A stretch of DNA of 64,000 bases, from assembly GCF_013410565.1 (NCBI RefSeq), contig NZ_JACCFO010000001.1, positions 992,001-1,056,000 on the forward strand, written 5' to 3'. Made by a program: the position numbers and the translations under genes. Positions 8,464-16,691 of the stretch are shown here, piece by piece (positions within the stretch are counted from its first letter, which is position 1; each line of letters begins with the position of its first letter). The notes beneath the pieces were generated by a model that saw only the letters and a list, made by a program, of their open reading frames with translations, was not told where the DNA came from and searched no databases. Source of the stretch: Streptomonospora nanhaiensis (GTDB lineage Bacteria > Actinomycetota > Actinomycetes > Streptosporangiales > Streptosporangiaceae).

Positions 8464-8476
8464 GGAACTTTGCGAA
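8464..8476. promoter_or_regulatory. RamB-like box upstream of isocitrate lyase
   Basis: GGAACTTTGCGAA closely matches the 13-bp corynebacterial RamB motif (AAAACTTTGCAAA as I recall it) and lies between divergent ramB and aceA. This is one occurrence in one orientation; function is inferred from the neighbours. Confidence 0.55.
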
Positions 8477-8600
8477 GAATCGTTGTTACCGGCGGGGAAC
8501 AAGCCGCCGGGGAGGCCGCGGGACCACCCGGGCCGCCCCGGGGGCGGGTCTCCAGCCGGCACCACATCCAGGGGAAACACGCGAAGGCGGGTGACAGGCC

Positions 8601-9899
8601 ATGAGCATCAGCGGTCGTCAGCAGGAAGCGGCAGCGGCGCTGCGGCAGGAGTGGGAGACCAACCCCCGGTGGGCCGGGATCCAGCGCACCTACTCCGCTG
8701 AGGACGTGGTCCGCCTGCGCGGTTCGATCACCGAGGAGCACACCCTGGCGCGGCTGGGCGCCGAGCGGCTGTGGGACCTGCTGCACACCGAGGACTACGT
8801 CAACACCCTCGGCGCGCTCACCGGCAACCAGGCGGTCCAGCAGGTCCGCGCGGGCCTGAAGGCCATCTACCTGTCGGGCTGGCAGGTCGCCGCCGACGCC
8901 AACCTCTCCGGCCACACCTACCCCGACCAGAGCCTCTACCCGGCCAACTCGGTCCCGCAGGTGGTCCGCCGCATCAACAACGCCCTCAAGCGCGCCGACG
9001 AGATCACCTGGTCCGAGGGCGACGAGTCCGCCCCCTACTGGCTGGCGCCGATCGTCGCCGACGCCGAGGCCGGGTTCGGCGGTGTCCTCAACGCCTACGA
9101 GCTGATGAAGGCCATGATCGCGGCCGGCGCGGCGGGCGTGCACTGGGAGGACCAGCTCGCCTCGGAGAAGAAGTGCGGCCACCTCGGCGGCAAGGTGCTC
9201 ATCCCCACCGGCCAGCACGTCAAGACGCTCAACGCCGCCCGCCTGGCCGCCGACGTCGCCGGCGTGCCCAGCCTGGTCATCGCGCGGACCGACGCCCAGG
9301 CCGCGACCCTGATCACCAGCGACGTCGACGAGGCCGACCGCCCCTTCATCACCGGCGAGCGCACCGGCGAGGGCTTCTACCGGGTCCGCAACGGCCTGGA
9401 GGCCTGCGTGGCGCGCGGCCTGGCCTACGCGCCCTACTCCGACCTGCTGTGGATGGAGACCTCCACCCCCGACCTGGAGGTCGCGCGGCAGTTCGCCGAG
9501 CGCATCAAGGCCGAGTACCCCGACCAGATGCTCGCCTACAACTGCTCGCCGTCCTTCAACTGGAAGCGGCACCTGGACGACTCCACCATCGCCAAGTTCC
9601 AGCGCGAACTGGGCCACATGGGGTACAAGTTCCAGTTCATCACCCTGGCCGGGTTCCACTCGCTGAACTACTCGATGTTCGACCTGGCCAAGGGCTACTC
9701 CGAGAGCGGCATGAGCGCCTACGTCGAACTCCAGGAGAACGAGTTCGCCGCCGAGGAGCAGGGCTACACCGCCACCCGCCACCAGCGTGAGGTCGGCACC
9801 GGCTACTTCGACCTGGTCAGCACGGCGATCACGCCGGACGCCTCCACCACCGCCCTCACCGGATCGACCGAAGAGGACCAGTTCTCAGCGGCTCACTGA
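8601..9899 (+). CDS. aceA: isocitrate lyase
   Basis: Isocitrate lyase cleaves isocitrate to glyoxylate and succinate, the first step of the glyoxylate shunt. The 432-residue length fits the short bacterial class. The active-site loop KKCGH is at residues 190-194. Upstream are [20 protein letters not shown] and [14 protein letters not shown], the latter holding metal-binding Asp; [14 protein letters not shown] lies further on. The ATG at 8601 follows a gap of 195 bp to the divergent RamB-type gene. No malate synthase gene is in the window. A strong hairpin at 9971-10012 ends the transcript. Confidence 0.96.
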   Translation: MSISGRQQEAAAALRQEWETNPRWAGIQRTYSAEDVVRLRGSITEEHTLARLGAERLWDLLHTEDYVNTLGALTGNQAVQQVRAGLKAIYLSGWQVAADANLSGHTYPDQSLYPANSVPQVVRRINNALKRADEITWSEGDESAPYWLAPIVADAEAGFGGVLNAYELMKAMIAAGAAGVHWEDQLASEKKCGHLGGKVLIPTGQHVKTLNAARLAADVAGVPSLVIARTDAQAATLITSDVDEADRPFITGERTGEGFYRVRNGLEACVARGLAYAPYSDLLWMETSTPDLEVARQFAERIKAEYPDQMLAYNCSPSFNWKRHLDDSTIAKFQRELGHMGYKFQFITLAGFHSLNYSMFDLAKGYSESGMSAYVELQENEFAAEEQGYTATRHQREVGTGYFDLVSTAITPDASTTALTGSTEEDQFSAAH

Positions 9900-9970
9900 C
9901 ACTGGATCCTCCTTCCCTGACGGCAGCCCGCCCCGCTTTCGTGGCTGGGGCGCGGCGGGCAGGCCGTCCC

Positions 9971-10012
9971 GCGCCGGCCTCGCGGCAACCGTGTCACCCG
10001 CGAGGCCGGCGC
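9971..10012 (+). terminator. GC-rich hairpin after aceA
   Basis: A perfect 15-bp stem (GCGCCGGCCTCGCGG and its complement) encloses a 12-base loop, 71 bp past the aceA stop. There is no U-run, as is common in actinobacteria. Confidence 0.6.
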
Positions 10013-10061
10013 CTCTGCGTGCGCGGCCGACCGCGTGCGGGACCGCCGGTCAGCACGTGCC

Positions 10062-10961
10062 ATGATCGGGTCCATGGCCGAGCCCACCTCCGACGAGCGC
10101 GCCGAGCCGCACGCGACCCCCGGCTCCCCCGGCTCCCCCGCCTCCCCCGGCGCGTCCGAGCCCGCCGCACCCCGGCCGCGCGCTCCGCTGCCCGCCGCCG
10201 CCGCGCTCACCCCGCGCCTGCTGCGCGGCGAGGTCGCGATGGTGCTGCTGCTGTCGCTGGCCGCCGCGGCGGTGTCGGCCGTCATCTCCTTCGTGGGGTC
10301 GATCACCGCCCCGGAGTCGCTGGCCGAGCAGACCGCGAGCCTGGTGGGCTCGCGCGCCGAGGCCGAGCGCCCCTGGCTGGACCTGGCGCGCCAGCTGGCC
10401 GCCGTGCTCTTCGCCCTGGCCCCGGTGGCCCTGGTGGTCCACCTGCTGCACCGCGGCACCGAGTCGGCGGCCACCATCGGGTTCGACCTGCGCCGCCCCG
10501 GCCGGGACCTGCTGGGCGGCGCCGTTCTGGCCGCGCTCATCGGCTGCGGCGGCCTGGTGGTCTACCTGGTGTCCTGGCGGCTGGGCCTGACGGTCACCGT
10601 GGCGCCCAGCGCCCTCAACGAGCACTGGTGGACGCTGCCGGTGCTGGTGCTCCAGGCGGTCAAGAACGGCGTGCTGGAGGAGGTGATCGTGGTCGGCTAC
10701 CTCATGCTGCGGCTGGACCAGCTGGGGTGGCCGCCGGTCCGCGCCGCCGTGGCCGGGTCGCTGCTGCGCGCCACCTACCACCTCTACCAGGGCGTGGGCA
10801 TGTTCTTCGGCAACCTGGTGATGGGCCTGGTGTTCTGCTGGTTCTACCGCCGCCACGGCCGGGTGATGCCGCTGGTGGTGGCGCACTCGCTGATCGACAT
10901 CGTGGCCTTCGTCGGGTCGGTCTACCTCATCGGCCGCGTCGACTGGCTCCCCGGAGCCTAG
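10062..10961 (+). CDS. CPBP-family intramembrane metalloprotease
   Basis: After a Pro/Ala-rich cytoplasmic tail of about 45 residues there are roughly six to seven membrane spans. The CPBP (Abi/CAAX protease-like) signature appears as LEEVIVVGYLMLRL with the paired glutamates, RATYHLYQG and, in the last part, VVAHSLIDIVAF with the second histidine. The usual Arg after the EE pair is not in its normal place. The 299-residue length is normal. ATG 10062 and ATG 10074 are both possible starts; neither has a clear ribosome site. Its stop overlaps that of the convergent MFS gene by CTAG. The substrate is unknown. Confidence 0.82.
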   Translation: MIGSMAEPTSDERAEPHATPGSPGSPASPGASEPAAPRPRAPLPAAAALTPRLLRGEVAMVLLLSLAAAAVSAVISFVGSITAPESLAEQTASLVGSRAEAERPWLDLARQLAAVLFALAPVALVVHLLHRGTESAATIGFDLRRPGRDLLGGAVLAALIGCGGLVVYLVSWRLGLTVTVAPSALNEHWWTLPVLVLQAVKNGVLEEVIVVGYLMLRLDQLGWPPVRAAVAGSLLRATYHLYQGVGMFFGNLVMGLVFCWFYRRHGRVMPLVVAHSLIDIVAFVGSVYLIGRVDWLPGA

Positions 10962-12211
10962 CCGACCCGCTCCAGGGAGTCCTCCAGGTAGCGGGGGCGG
11001 CCCAGCAGCAGGCCCACCGCCGCGTTGGCGGTGACCAGGACCAGCACCAGCAGCAGCGGGGCGTGCCAGCCGCCGGTCAGCTCGTGCAGCATGCCGAACA
11101 GGAACGGCCCCACTCCCGCCATGAGGTAGCCCAGGCTCTGGCTGCTGGCCGACATCGCGGCGGTGGCGCCGGGGGTGCGGGTGCGCACGGCGAAGAAGGT
11201 GAGCGCCAGGGTGAAGGTGGCCATGCCCACGCCGATCAGGGTGGTCCACACCCAGGTGCCCTCCAGCGGCGACAGCCACAGCCCGGCCAGGCCGGCCAGG
11301 TAGCAGGCGTAGAAGACGAGCACGAAGGCCCGGTGGTCGCGCACCCGGGCCATCAGCCCGGGCAGCGCCAGCGAGGTGGGCACCGACAGCGCCGTCAGGT
11401 AGGACAGCATCAGCCCGGCCTGCGCGGCGTCCATGCCCTGCTCGCGCAGCATCTGGGCGAACCAGCCGAAGAGGATGTAGGCCACCGTGGACTGGGTGCC
11501 GAAGAACAGCACGCTCTGCCAGCCCATGCCCGTGCGCAGCACCTGGCGCAGCCCCAGCGGCGCGGAGCCGCCGGCGCGCGGCGGGTCGTGGCGCAGCAGG
11601 CCCAGCCACGGCAGGGCCGCCACCAGGCCCACCGCCGCGTAGCCGCCCAGCGCCAGCCGCCAGCTGCCGCTCGCCTGGTACACCGGCACGGTCGCGGCGG
11701 CGGCTATGGTGGTGCCCAGGGCCAGGAAGGTGGTGTAGACCGTGGTCATGAGCCCGACCCGGCCGGGGAAGTGCTGCTTGACCAGGGTGGGCAGCAGCAC
11801 GTTGCCCACCGCGCCGCCGGAGAGCGCCACCGTGCTCAGGGCCAGGAACAGCCAGGCGTTGTCGACCAGCGGCCGGGTGGCCAGGCCGAGCGCGATCGCC
11901 AGGAGCGCCGACAGCAGCAGCCGGTGCTCGCCCAGCCGCCGGATGAGCAGCGGGGTGAGCGCGCCGAACACCGCGAAGCACAGCACCGGCAGCGTGGTGA
12001 GCACACCCGCCAGCACCCCCGACATGCCCAGGCCGCCGGTGACCTCGTCCAGCAGCGGCCCGACGCTGGTGATGGCGGTGCGCAGGTTGAGCGCGGCCAG
12101 CGCGACACCGCCGACGAGCAGCCAGACGACGCGGCGCGGACGCCGGGCCGTGGCGGTCGAGGGTTCGGCGTCGGCCCGCGGGGCTGCGGAGTCGACTGAG
12201 GCGCCCGTCAC
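10958..12211 (-). CDS. MFS transporter, CynX/NimT-like
   Basis: A 417-residue protein with about 12 membrane spans. Recognisable elements include LAALNLRTAITSVGPLLDEV in the first span and the PLLIRRLGEHR loop between spans, characteristic of the CynX/NimT (cyanate or nitroimidazole) branch of the major facilitator superfamily. The GTG at 12211 is chosen because AGGAGACC lies just before it; an upstream ATG at 12262 lacks a site. It is divergent from a FadR-type GntR gene, which is probably its regulator. The substrate is not predictable. Confidence 0.87.
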   Translation of the reverse strand: MTGASVDSAAPRADAEPSTATARRPRRVVWLLVGGVALAALNLRTAITSVGPLLDEVTGGLGMSGVLAGVLTTLPVLCFAVFGALTPLLIRRLGEHRLLLSALLAIALGLATRPLVDNAWLFLALSTVALSGGAVGNVLLPTLVKQHFPGRVGLMTTVYTTFLALGTTIAAAATVPVYQASGSWRLALGGYAAVGLVAALPWLGLLRHDPPRAGGSAPLGLRQVLRTGMGWQSVLFFGTQSTVAYILFGWFAQMLREQGMDAAQAGLMLSYLTALSVPTSLALPGLMARVRDHRAFVLVFYACYLAGLAGLWLSPLEGTWVWTTLIGVGMATFTLALTFFAVRTRTPGATAAMSASSQSLGYLMAGVGPFLFGMLHELTGGWHAPLLLVLVLVTANAAVGLLLGRPRYLEDSLERVG

Positions 12212-12370
12212 GCGGTCTCCTAGAGGTGGGATCACAGGATCTACATCATGACCGTAACGCATTGCCCGCGACGGCCAATTCCCGGCCGAGACTGGTCTAA
12301 GCTCCGGCCTAACCGCCCGCACAACCGCCGGCCCCTTCGTCTCGTGGCCGCCTGCCCGTAGGAGGTTCGC

Positions 12371-13048
12371 GTGCCTCTCGCCTCGACCCGCCGCACCGGC
12401 CTTGTCGACCAGGTCATCAGTCAGCTCCGCGCCCAGATCGACTCCGGCGAGTGGGCGGTCGGCGACCGCATCCCCACCGAGTCCGAGCTGTCCGAGCAGC
12501 TTGAGGTGGGGCGCAACACCGTCCGCGAGGCCGTGCGCGCCCTCGCCCACGCCGGCCTGCTGGAGATCCGCCAGGGCGCGGGCACGTTCGTGCGCGCCTC
12601 CAGCGAACTGGGGGGCGCGCTGCGCCGCCGGCTGGAGCGCTCCCGGCTGCGCGAGAACCTGGAGGTCCGCCGGGCGCTGGAGATGGAGGCCGCCCGGCTG
12701 GCGGCCCTGCGCCACACCGAGGAGGACCTCGCCGAGATCGACCGCGCCATCGGGCTGCGCGAGGCGGCCTGGCGCGAGCGCGACATGAGCGCGTTCGTGG
12801 AGACCGACTTCGCGTTCCACCGCGCGGTGGTCAACGCCACGCACAACTCGCTGCTGATCGAGCTGTACGACGACATCGCCCAGGTGGTCTACGACAGCAT
12901 CGCGCACACGGCCTACGGCCAGCCCTCCACCGACGAGGGCATCGACCACAACGGGCTGGCCGAGGCCATCCGCTCGGGCGACGCCGACCGGGCGCTGCGC
13001 GAGGCCGCCTGCTACCTGGACGAACTGCTGTCGCTGGCGGGCGAGTAG
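12371..13048 (+). CDS. GntR-family regulator, FadR subgroup
   Basis: A 225-residue protein. The winged helix covers residues about 10-75 (LRAQIDSGEWAVGDRIPTES, VGRNTVREAVRALAHAGLLE, RQGAGTFVR). It is followed by an all-helical FCD ligand domain with the metal- or ligand-binding histidines in FAFHRAVVNATHN and further on. The GTG at 12371 has AGGAGG about six bases upstream. The 159-bp gap to the divergent MFS gene suggests control of that transporter. Its 3' end overlaps the 3' end of the convergent TetR gene by 37 bp. Confidence 0.9.
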   Translation: MPLASTRRTGLVDQVISQLRAQIDSGEWAVGDRIPTESELSEQLEVGRNTVREAVRALAHAGLLEIRQGAGTFVRASSELGGALRRRLERSRLRENLEVRRALEMEAARLAALRHTEEDLAEIDRAIGLREAAWRERDMSAFVETDFAFHRAVVNATHNSLLIELYDDIAQVVYDSIAHTAYGQPSTDEGIDHNGLAEAIRSGDADRALREAACYLDELLSLAGE

Positions 13049-13743
13049 CGGGGCGGCGGCCCGGCCGGCGGGCGCAGCAGCAGGCTGCTGCCCACGCGCC
13101 ACATGGCGTCCAGCACGGCGGCGCGCGGCGGGTCGCCCTCGCCGCTGAGCGCCTCGGCCATCAGTTCGCGGAAGGCGCCCAGGACCGCGGCCGCGGCCAG
13201 GCGGGGGTCCACCGACGCGTCCAGTTCGCCGTCGGCCTGGCCGCGGGCGATGCTGCGCGCGGCGATGTCGATCTGGCGGGCCACGCGTTCGGCGTCGACG
13301 TGGGCGGCGGCGGGTTCGCGCAGGCGGCGGCCCACGATCATCCGGCCCAGCGGAGCGTCGCACAGGAAGTCGATCTCGCGGGCGATGCGGTCGTGCTCGC
13401 GCTCGGGCCAGGACGCGCCGGTGTCCAGGCGGGTGGTGAACACCTCGGAGTCGTAGCCGTCGTAGAAGGTGTTGACCACCGCCGCCACCAGGCCGTCCTT
13501 GCTGCCGAAGTAGCGGTAGAGCAGGCCGGCGGAGACCTCGGCGCGCCGCGCGACGGCGGCGACCTCCAGGTGGCCGCCGCTCGCCAGGATCACCTCCTGG
13601 GCCTCGGCGAGTAATCGCGCCCGGGTGGCGCGCCCGCGCGGTGAGACCGCGCCGGGTGCCGCCTGCGCGCGGTCGCGGGCGCGGGTGCCGCCGGAGCCGC
13701 GCCCGTCGCGCTCGGTGCCGCTTCCGCCACTCCTCGTGTCCAC
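13012..13743 (-). CDS. TetR-family regulator beside ABC exporter
   Basis: From GTG 13743 the product is 243 residues. It has a Gly/Arg-rich tail of about 35 residues, then a TetR DNA-binding domain (RARLLAEAQEVILASGGHLE, VSAGLLYRYFGSKDGLVAAV). It is divergent from a three-gene ABC export operon, the usual arrangement for a repressor of an exporter. The intergenic region holds a perfect 12-bp palindrome at 13841-13852 and a TAGGGT -10-like hexamer at 13914-13919. It overlaps the converging GntR gene by 37 bp. Confidence 0.87.
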   Translation of the reverse strand: MDTRSGGSGTERDGRGSGGTRARDRAQAAPGAVSPRGRATRARLLAEAQEVILASGGHLEVAAVARRAEVSAGLLYRYFGSKDGLVAAVVNTFYDGYDSEVFTTRLDTGASWPEREHDRIAREIDFLCDAPLGRMIVGRRLREPAAAHVDAERVARQIDIAARSIARGQADGELDASVDPRLAAAAVLGAFRELMAEALSGEGDPPRAAVLDAMWRVGSSLLLRPPAGPPPRYSPASDSSSSR

Positions 13744-13840
13744 GCCAGCCCCCAGTGTGCCGCCGGTGCCCGGTGGGCGCGGCCGGCCGCCGCGTCCGCG
13801 CCCAGTCTGCCGGTCCGGCCCGCCGCCCGCCCCCGGCTTA

Positions 13841-13852
13841 GCCGGATCCGGC
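13841..13852. promoter_or_regulatory. palindrome GCCGGATCCGGC, candidate TetR operator
   Basis: A perfect 12-bp inverted repeat lies between the divergent TetR gene and the ABC operon, about 60 bp upstream of a TAGGGT -10-like hexamer. Short GC palindromes arise easily by chance here, so support is mainly positional. Confidence 0.3.
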
Positions 13853-14002
13853 CAACCGGGTGGCCCGCTCCGCCCGGGAGCCGCCGCGGAACGGAGGGAT
13901 GTCGCCGGTGTGCTAGGGTTTTCGGCTCCGGCGTCCCGGACCTGAGTCACCCAGGGCCGTGCCACTTTCCGAACCCCCTTGACGAAAGGAAGGCACGGCA
14001 CG

Positions 14003-14803
14003 GTGCGGGTGTACCTCTCGGTGTTCGGCTGCGCCCTGCGCCGGTACTCCGGCTATCGCGCCGCCACGGCGGCGGGGCTGTTCACCAACAGCGTCTTCGG
14101 TGTCATCAACGCGCTGGTGCTGCTCGCGGTCTTCGCGGCGCGCCCGCAGATCAACGGCTACACCGCGATCGACGCGGTCACCCAGGTCTACGTGGCCCAG
14201 GCCCTGCTGGGCCCGGTCGACATCATCGGCCGCCCGCTGGCGCTGGCCGAGCGGATCCGCTCCGGCGACGTCGCCGTGGACCTGCTGCGCCCGGCGCACC
14301 CGCTGCTGTGGTTCCTCGCCCAGGACCTGGGGCGGGCCGTGTTCGCCGCGGTCTTCCGCAGCGTGCCGACCTTCTGCGTGGGTCTGGTGCTGTTCCGGCT
14401 GGCGCTGCCCCAGGAGCCGGCGCGCTGGGCCGCCGCGGGCCTGGCGCTGCTGCTGGCCGTGCTCGTCTCCTTCGCCTTGCGCTACCTCTACGCGCTGGCG
14501 GGCTTTTGGATCGGCGACGCGCGCGGCGTGACCGCGCTGGCCGGCACGGTGGGGCCGCTGTGCTCGGGCCTGGTGCTGCCGCTGGTGCTGTTCCCCGACG
14601 CGGTGGCCGCGGTCCTGCGGGCGCTGCCGTGGTCGGCGCTGGTGCAGGTGCCCGCCGAGATCGTGCTGGGCAAGGCCACCCTGCCGGGCGGCACCGTGCT
14701 GGGCGGCCTGGTGTTCCAGGCGGCGTGGGCGGCGGCGCTGCTGGGCCTGGGCGCGCTGCTGACCGCGCGGGCGGCCCGCCGGGTGGCGGTGCAGGGCGGG
14801 TGA
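14003..14803 (+). CDS. ABC-2-type permease, DUF990 group (subunit 1)
   Basis: A 266-residue integral membrane protein with about six spans; the N-terminal part reads VYLSVFGCALRRYSGYRAAT. It matches the ABC2_membrane_6 (DUF990) export permeases, which work as heterodimers with a second permease and one ATPase. The GTG at 14003 has AAGGAAGG about nine bases before it. The stop overlaps the GTG start of the next permease (GTGA), so the two are translationally coupled. The exported substrate is unknown. Confidence 0.85.
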   Translation: MRVYLSVFGCALRRYSGYRAATAAGLFTNSVFGVINALVLLAVFAARPQINGYTAIDAVTQVYVAQALLGPVDIIGRPLALAERIRSGDVAVDLLRPAHPLLWFLAQDLGRAVFAAVFRSVPTFCVGLVLFRLALPQEPARWAAAGLALLLAVLVSFALRYLYALAGFWIGDARGVTALAGTVGPLCSGLVLPLVLFPDAVAAVLRALPWSALVQVPAEIVLGKATLPGGTVLGGLVFQAAWAAALLGLGALLTARAARRVAVQGG

Positions 14804-15600
14804 GCGCGGTGGTGACCTACGTGCGCCTGGCGTGGGCGTGGACGCGTGCGCTGGCCCAGTACCCGGCGTCGCTGGCGATGCTGACGGCGGCGCAGGCGGT
14901 GGCCACGGTCGGCGAACTGGCGGCGCTGGTGTTCCTGTTCGGCCACGCCGGGCGGCTGGGCGGGTTCGGCCTGCACGAGGCGCTGCTGGTCTACGGCCTG
15001 GCCGGGCTGGCGTTCACGCTGGCCGACCTGCTCATGGGGTCGGTGGAGCGGCTGGGCGAGCACATCCGCACCGGGGCCTTCGACGTCATGCTCGTGCGGC
15101 CGGTGCCCGCGCTGCTGCAGATGGCCGTCGAGGAGTTCTCGCCGCGCCGGCTGGGCAAGGTGGTGCCCTGCGCCGCCGCGCTCGGCTGGGCGCTGGCGGC
15201 GCTGCCGGCGGAGTGGACGCCGCTGCGCGTTGCCGCCGTGCCGGTGCTGGTCGCCTCGGGCACCGTCATCTGCTGCTCGGTCTGGGTGATCGGCGCCTGC
15301 CTGCAGTTCGTGGCCCTCGACGCCCGCGAGGCCGCCAACTCGGTGACCTACGGCGGCCAGGCCATGGCGCAGTACCCGCTGGCGGTCTACGGCCGCGAGG
15401 TGGCGCGGGCGGCCACCTACGTGGTGCCGCTGGCGTTCGTGAGCTGGCAGCCCGCGCTGTACCTGCTGGAGCGGCCCGACCCGCTGGGCATGCCGGAGTG
15501 GCTGCGCTTCGCCCCGCCGGCGGTGGCCGTGCTGCTGGCGCTGGCCGCCGCCGCGGTGTGGCGCGCGGGCCTGCGCCGGTACCGGTCGACGGGAAGCTGA
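14800..15600 (+). CDS. ABC-2-type permease, DUF990 group (subunit 2)
   Basis: The second 266-residue, roughly six-span permease, homologous in layout to the preceding one (LAWAWTRALAQYPASLAMLT at the start; EHIRTGAFDVMLVRPVPALL between spans). It starts at GTG 14800, overlapping the upstream stop, and is followed after 21 bp by the ATPase gene. The two permeases and the ATPase form a complete exporter. Confidence 0.86.
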   Translation: MSAVVTYVRLAWAWTRALAQYPASLAMLTAAQAVATVGELAALVFLFGHAGRLGGFGLHEALLVYGLAGLAFTLADLLMGSVERLGEHIRTGAFDVMLVRPVPALLQMAVEEFSPRRLGKVVPCAAALGWALAALPAEWTPLRVAAVPVLVASGTVICCSVWVIGACLQFVALDAREAANSVTYGGQAMAQYPLAVYGREVARAATYVVPLAFVSWQPALYLLERPDPLGMPEWLRFAPPAVAVLLALAAAAVWRAGLRRYRSTGS

Positions 15601-15621
15601 CGACGCGAGAGGAGGCGGCCC

Positions 15622-16566
15622 GTGGCGGCCGTGATCGAGGCCGAAGGGCTGGGCAAGGACTACACCGTGGCCGAGGGCCCGCTGCTGCGCCGGAGGCGGC
15701 GCCGGGTGAGCGCGGTGCGCGACGTCTCCTTCCGGGTGGCGCCCGGGGAGATCGTCGGCTACCTGGGGCCCAACGGCGCGGGCAAGTCGACCACGCTGAA
15801 GATGCTGATCGGGATCCTGGCGCCCAGCACCGGGCGGGTGCGGGTGACCGGGCTGGAGCCGGTGCGCGCCCGCACCCGGCTGGCCCGGCGGATCGGGGTC
15901 GTCTTCGGCCAGCGCACCACCCTGTGGTGGGACCTGCCGCTGCGCGACAGCCTGGCCCTGACCCGCCACCTGTACCGGGTGCCGCGCGCCGACCACGCGC
16001 GGCGGCTGGCCGAACTGACCGAGGTGCTGGAGCTGGCGCCGTTTTTGGCCACCCCGGTGCGCCAGCTCAGCCTGGGCCAGCGCATGCGCGGCGACCTGGC
16101 CGCCGCGCTGCTGCACGCGCCCCAGGTGCTGGTGCTGGACGAGCCCACGATCGGGCTGGACGTGGTCAGCAAGACCGCCATCCGGGAGTTCTTGCTGCGG
16201 CTCAACGCCGAGCGGGGCACCACCATCCTGCTCACCACCCACGATCTGGGCGACGTGCAGCGGCTGTGCCGCAGGGTCATGGTGATCGACGGCGGCCGGC
16301 TGGCCTTCGACGGCGACCTCACGGGGCTGCACGCGGTGGCGCCCTCGCCGCGGACGCTGGTGGTGGACCTGGCCGCGCCCGCCGCGCCGATCGCGGTGCC
16401 CGGCGCGCGGACCGTGCGGGTGGAGGGGCCGCGGCAGTGGCTGGAGCTGGAGGGCAATCCGGCGCGGGTGATCGCCCAGGTGGCGGCCGACTACGAGGTG
16501 GCCGACATCACGCTGCGCGAACCCGACATCGAGGAGGTGGTGCACCGGATCTACGCGGATCGGTGA
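15622..16566 (+). CDS. ABC transporter ATP-binding protein
   Basis: A 314-residue ATPase with Walker A GPNGAGKST at residues 49-57, signature LSLGQRMRGDLA, Walker B VLVLDEPTIGLD, and the switch histidine in LLTTHDLGDV. A C-terminal extension of about 75 residues ends EPDIEEVVHRIYADR, as in ATPases of DUF990 exporters. The GTG at 15622 follows GAGGAGG. It drives export through the two upstream permeases. Confidence 0.93.
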   Translation: MAAVIEAEGLGKDYTVAEGPLLRRRRRRVSAVRDVSFRVAPGEIVGYLGPNGAGKSTTLKMLIGILAPSTGRVRVTGLEPVRARTRLARRIGVVFGQRTTLWWDLPLRDSLALTRHLYRVPRADHARRLAELTEVLELAPFLATPVRQLSLGQRMRGDLAAALLHAPQVLVLDEPTIGLDVVSKTAIREFLLRLNAERGTTILLTTHDLGDVQRLCRRVMVIDGGRLAFDGDLTGLHAVAPSPRTLVVDLAAPAAPIAVPGARTVRVEGPRQWLELEGNPARVIAQVAADYEVADITLREPDIEEVVHRIYADR

Positions 16567-16577
16567 CGGCAACGGAG

Positions 16578-16595
16578 TGTCACGCAGACTTCACC
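16578..16595 (+). promoter_or_regulatory. possible degenerate PHO box upstream of phoD
   Basis: TGTCACG and CTTCACC are spaced at the 11-base period of Streptomyces PhoP direct repeats (unit consensus GTTCACC). The second unit matches six of seven positions and the first four. It lies about 100 bp before a PhoD start, which makes it plausible, but the match is weak. Confidence 0.3.
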
Positions 16596-16691
16596 ACTGC
16601 GTGTCCGTAGCCTCGACAAGCGGACACAACGGGACCGGACGATCACTCGCGGACACCGCAGGACCCCGCCCATCCCCGCTGGAGGTTCGTC

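Noticed and set aside
10062-10961. CPBP protease as an abortive-infection (Abi) defence gene
   Set aside because: The family is widespread in housekeeping roles and no phage-related partner is adjacent.
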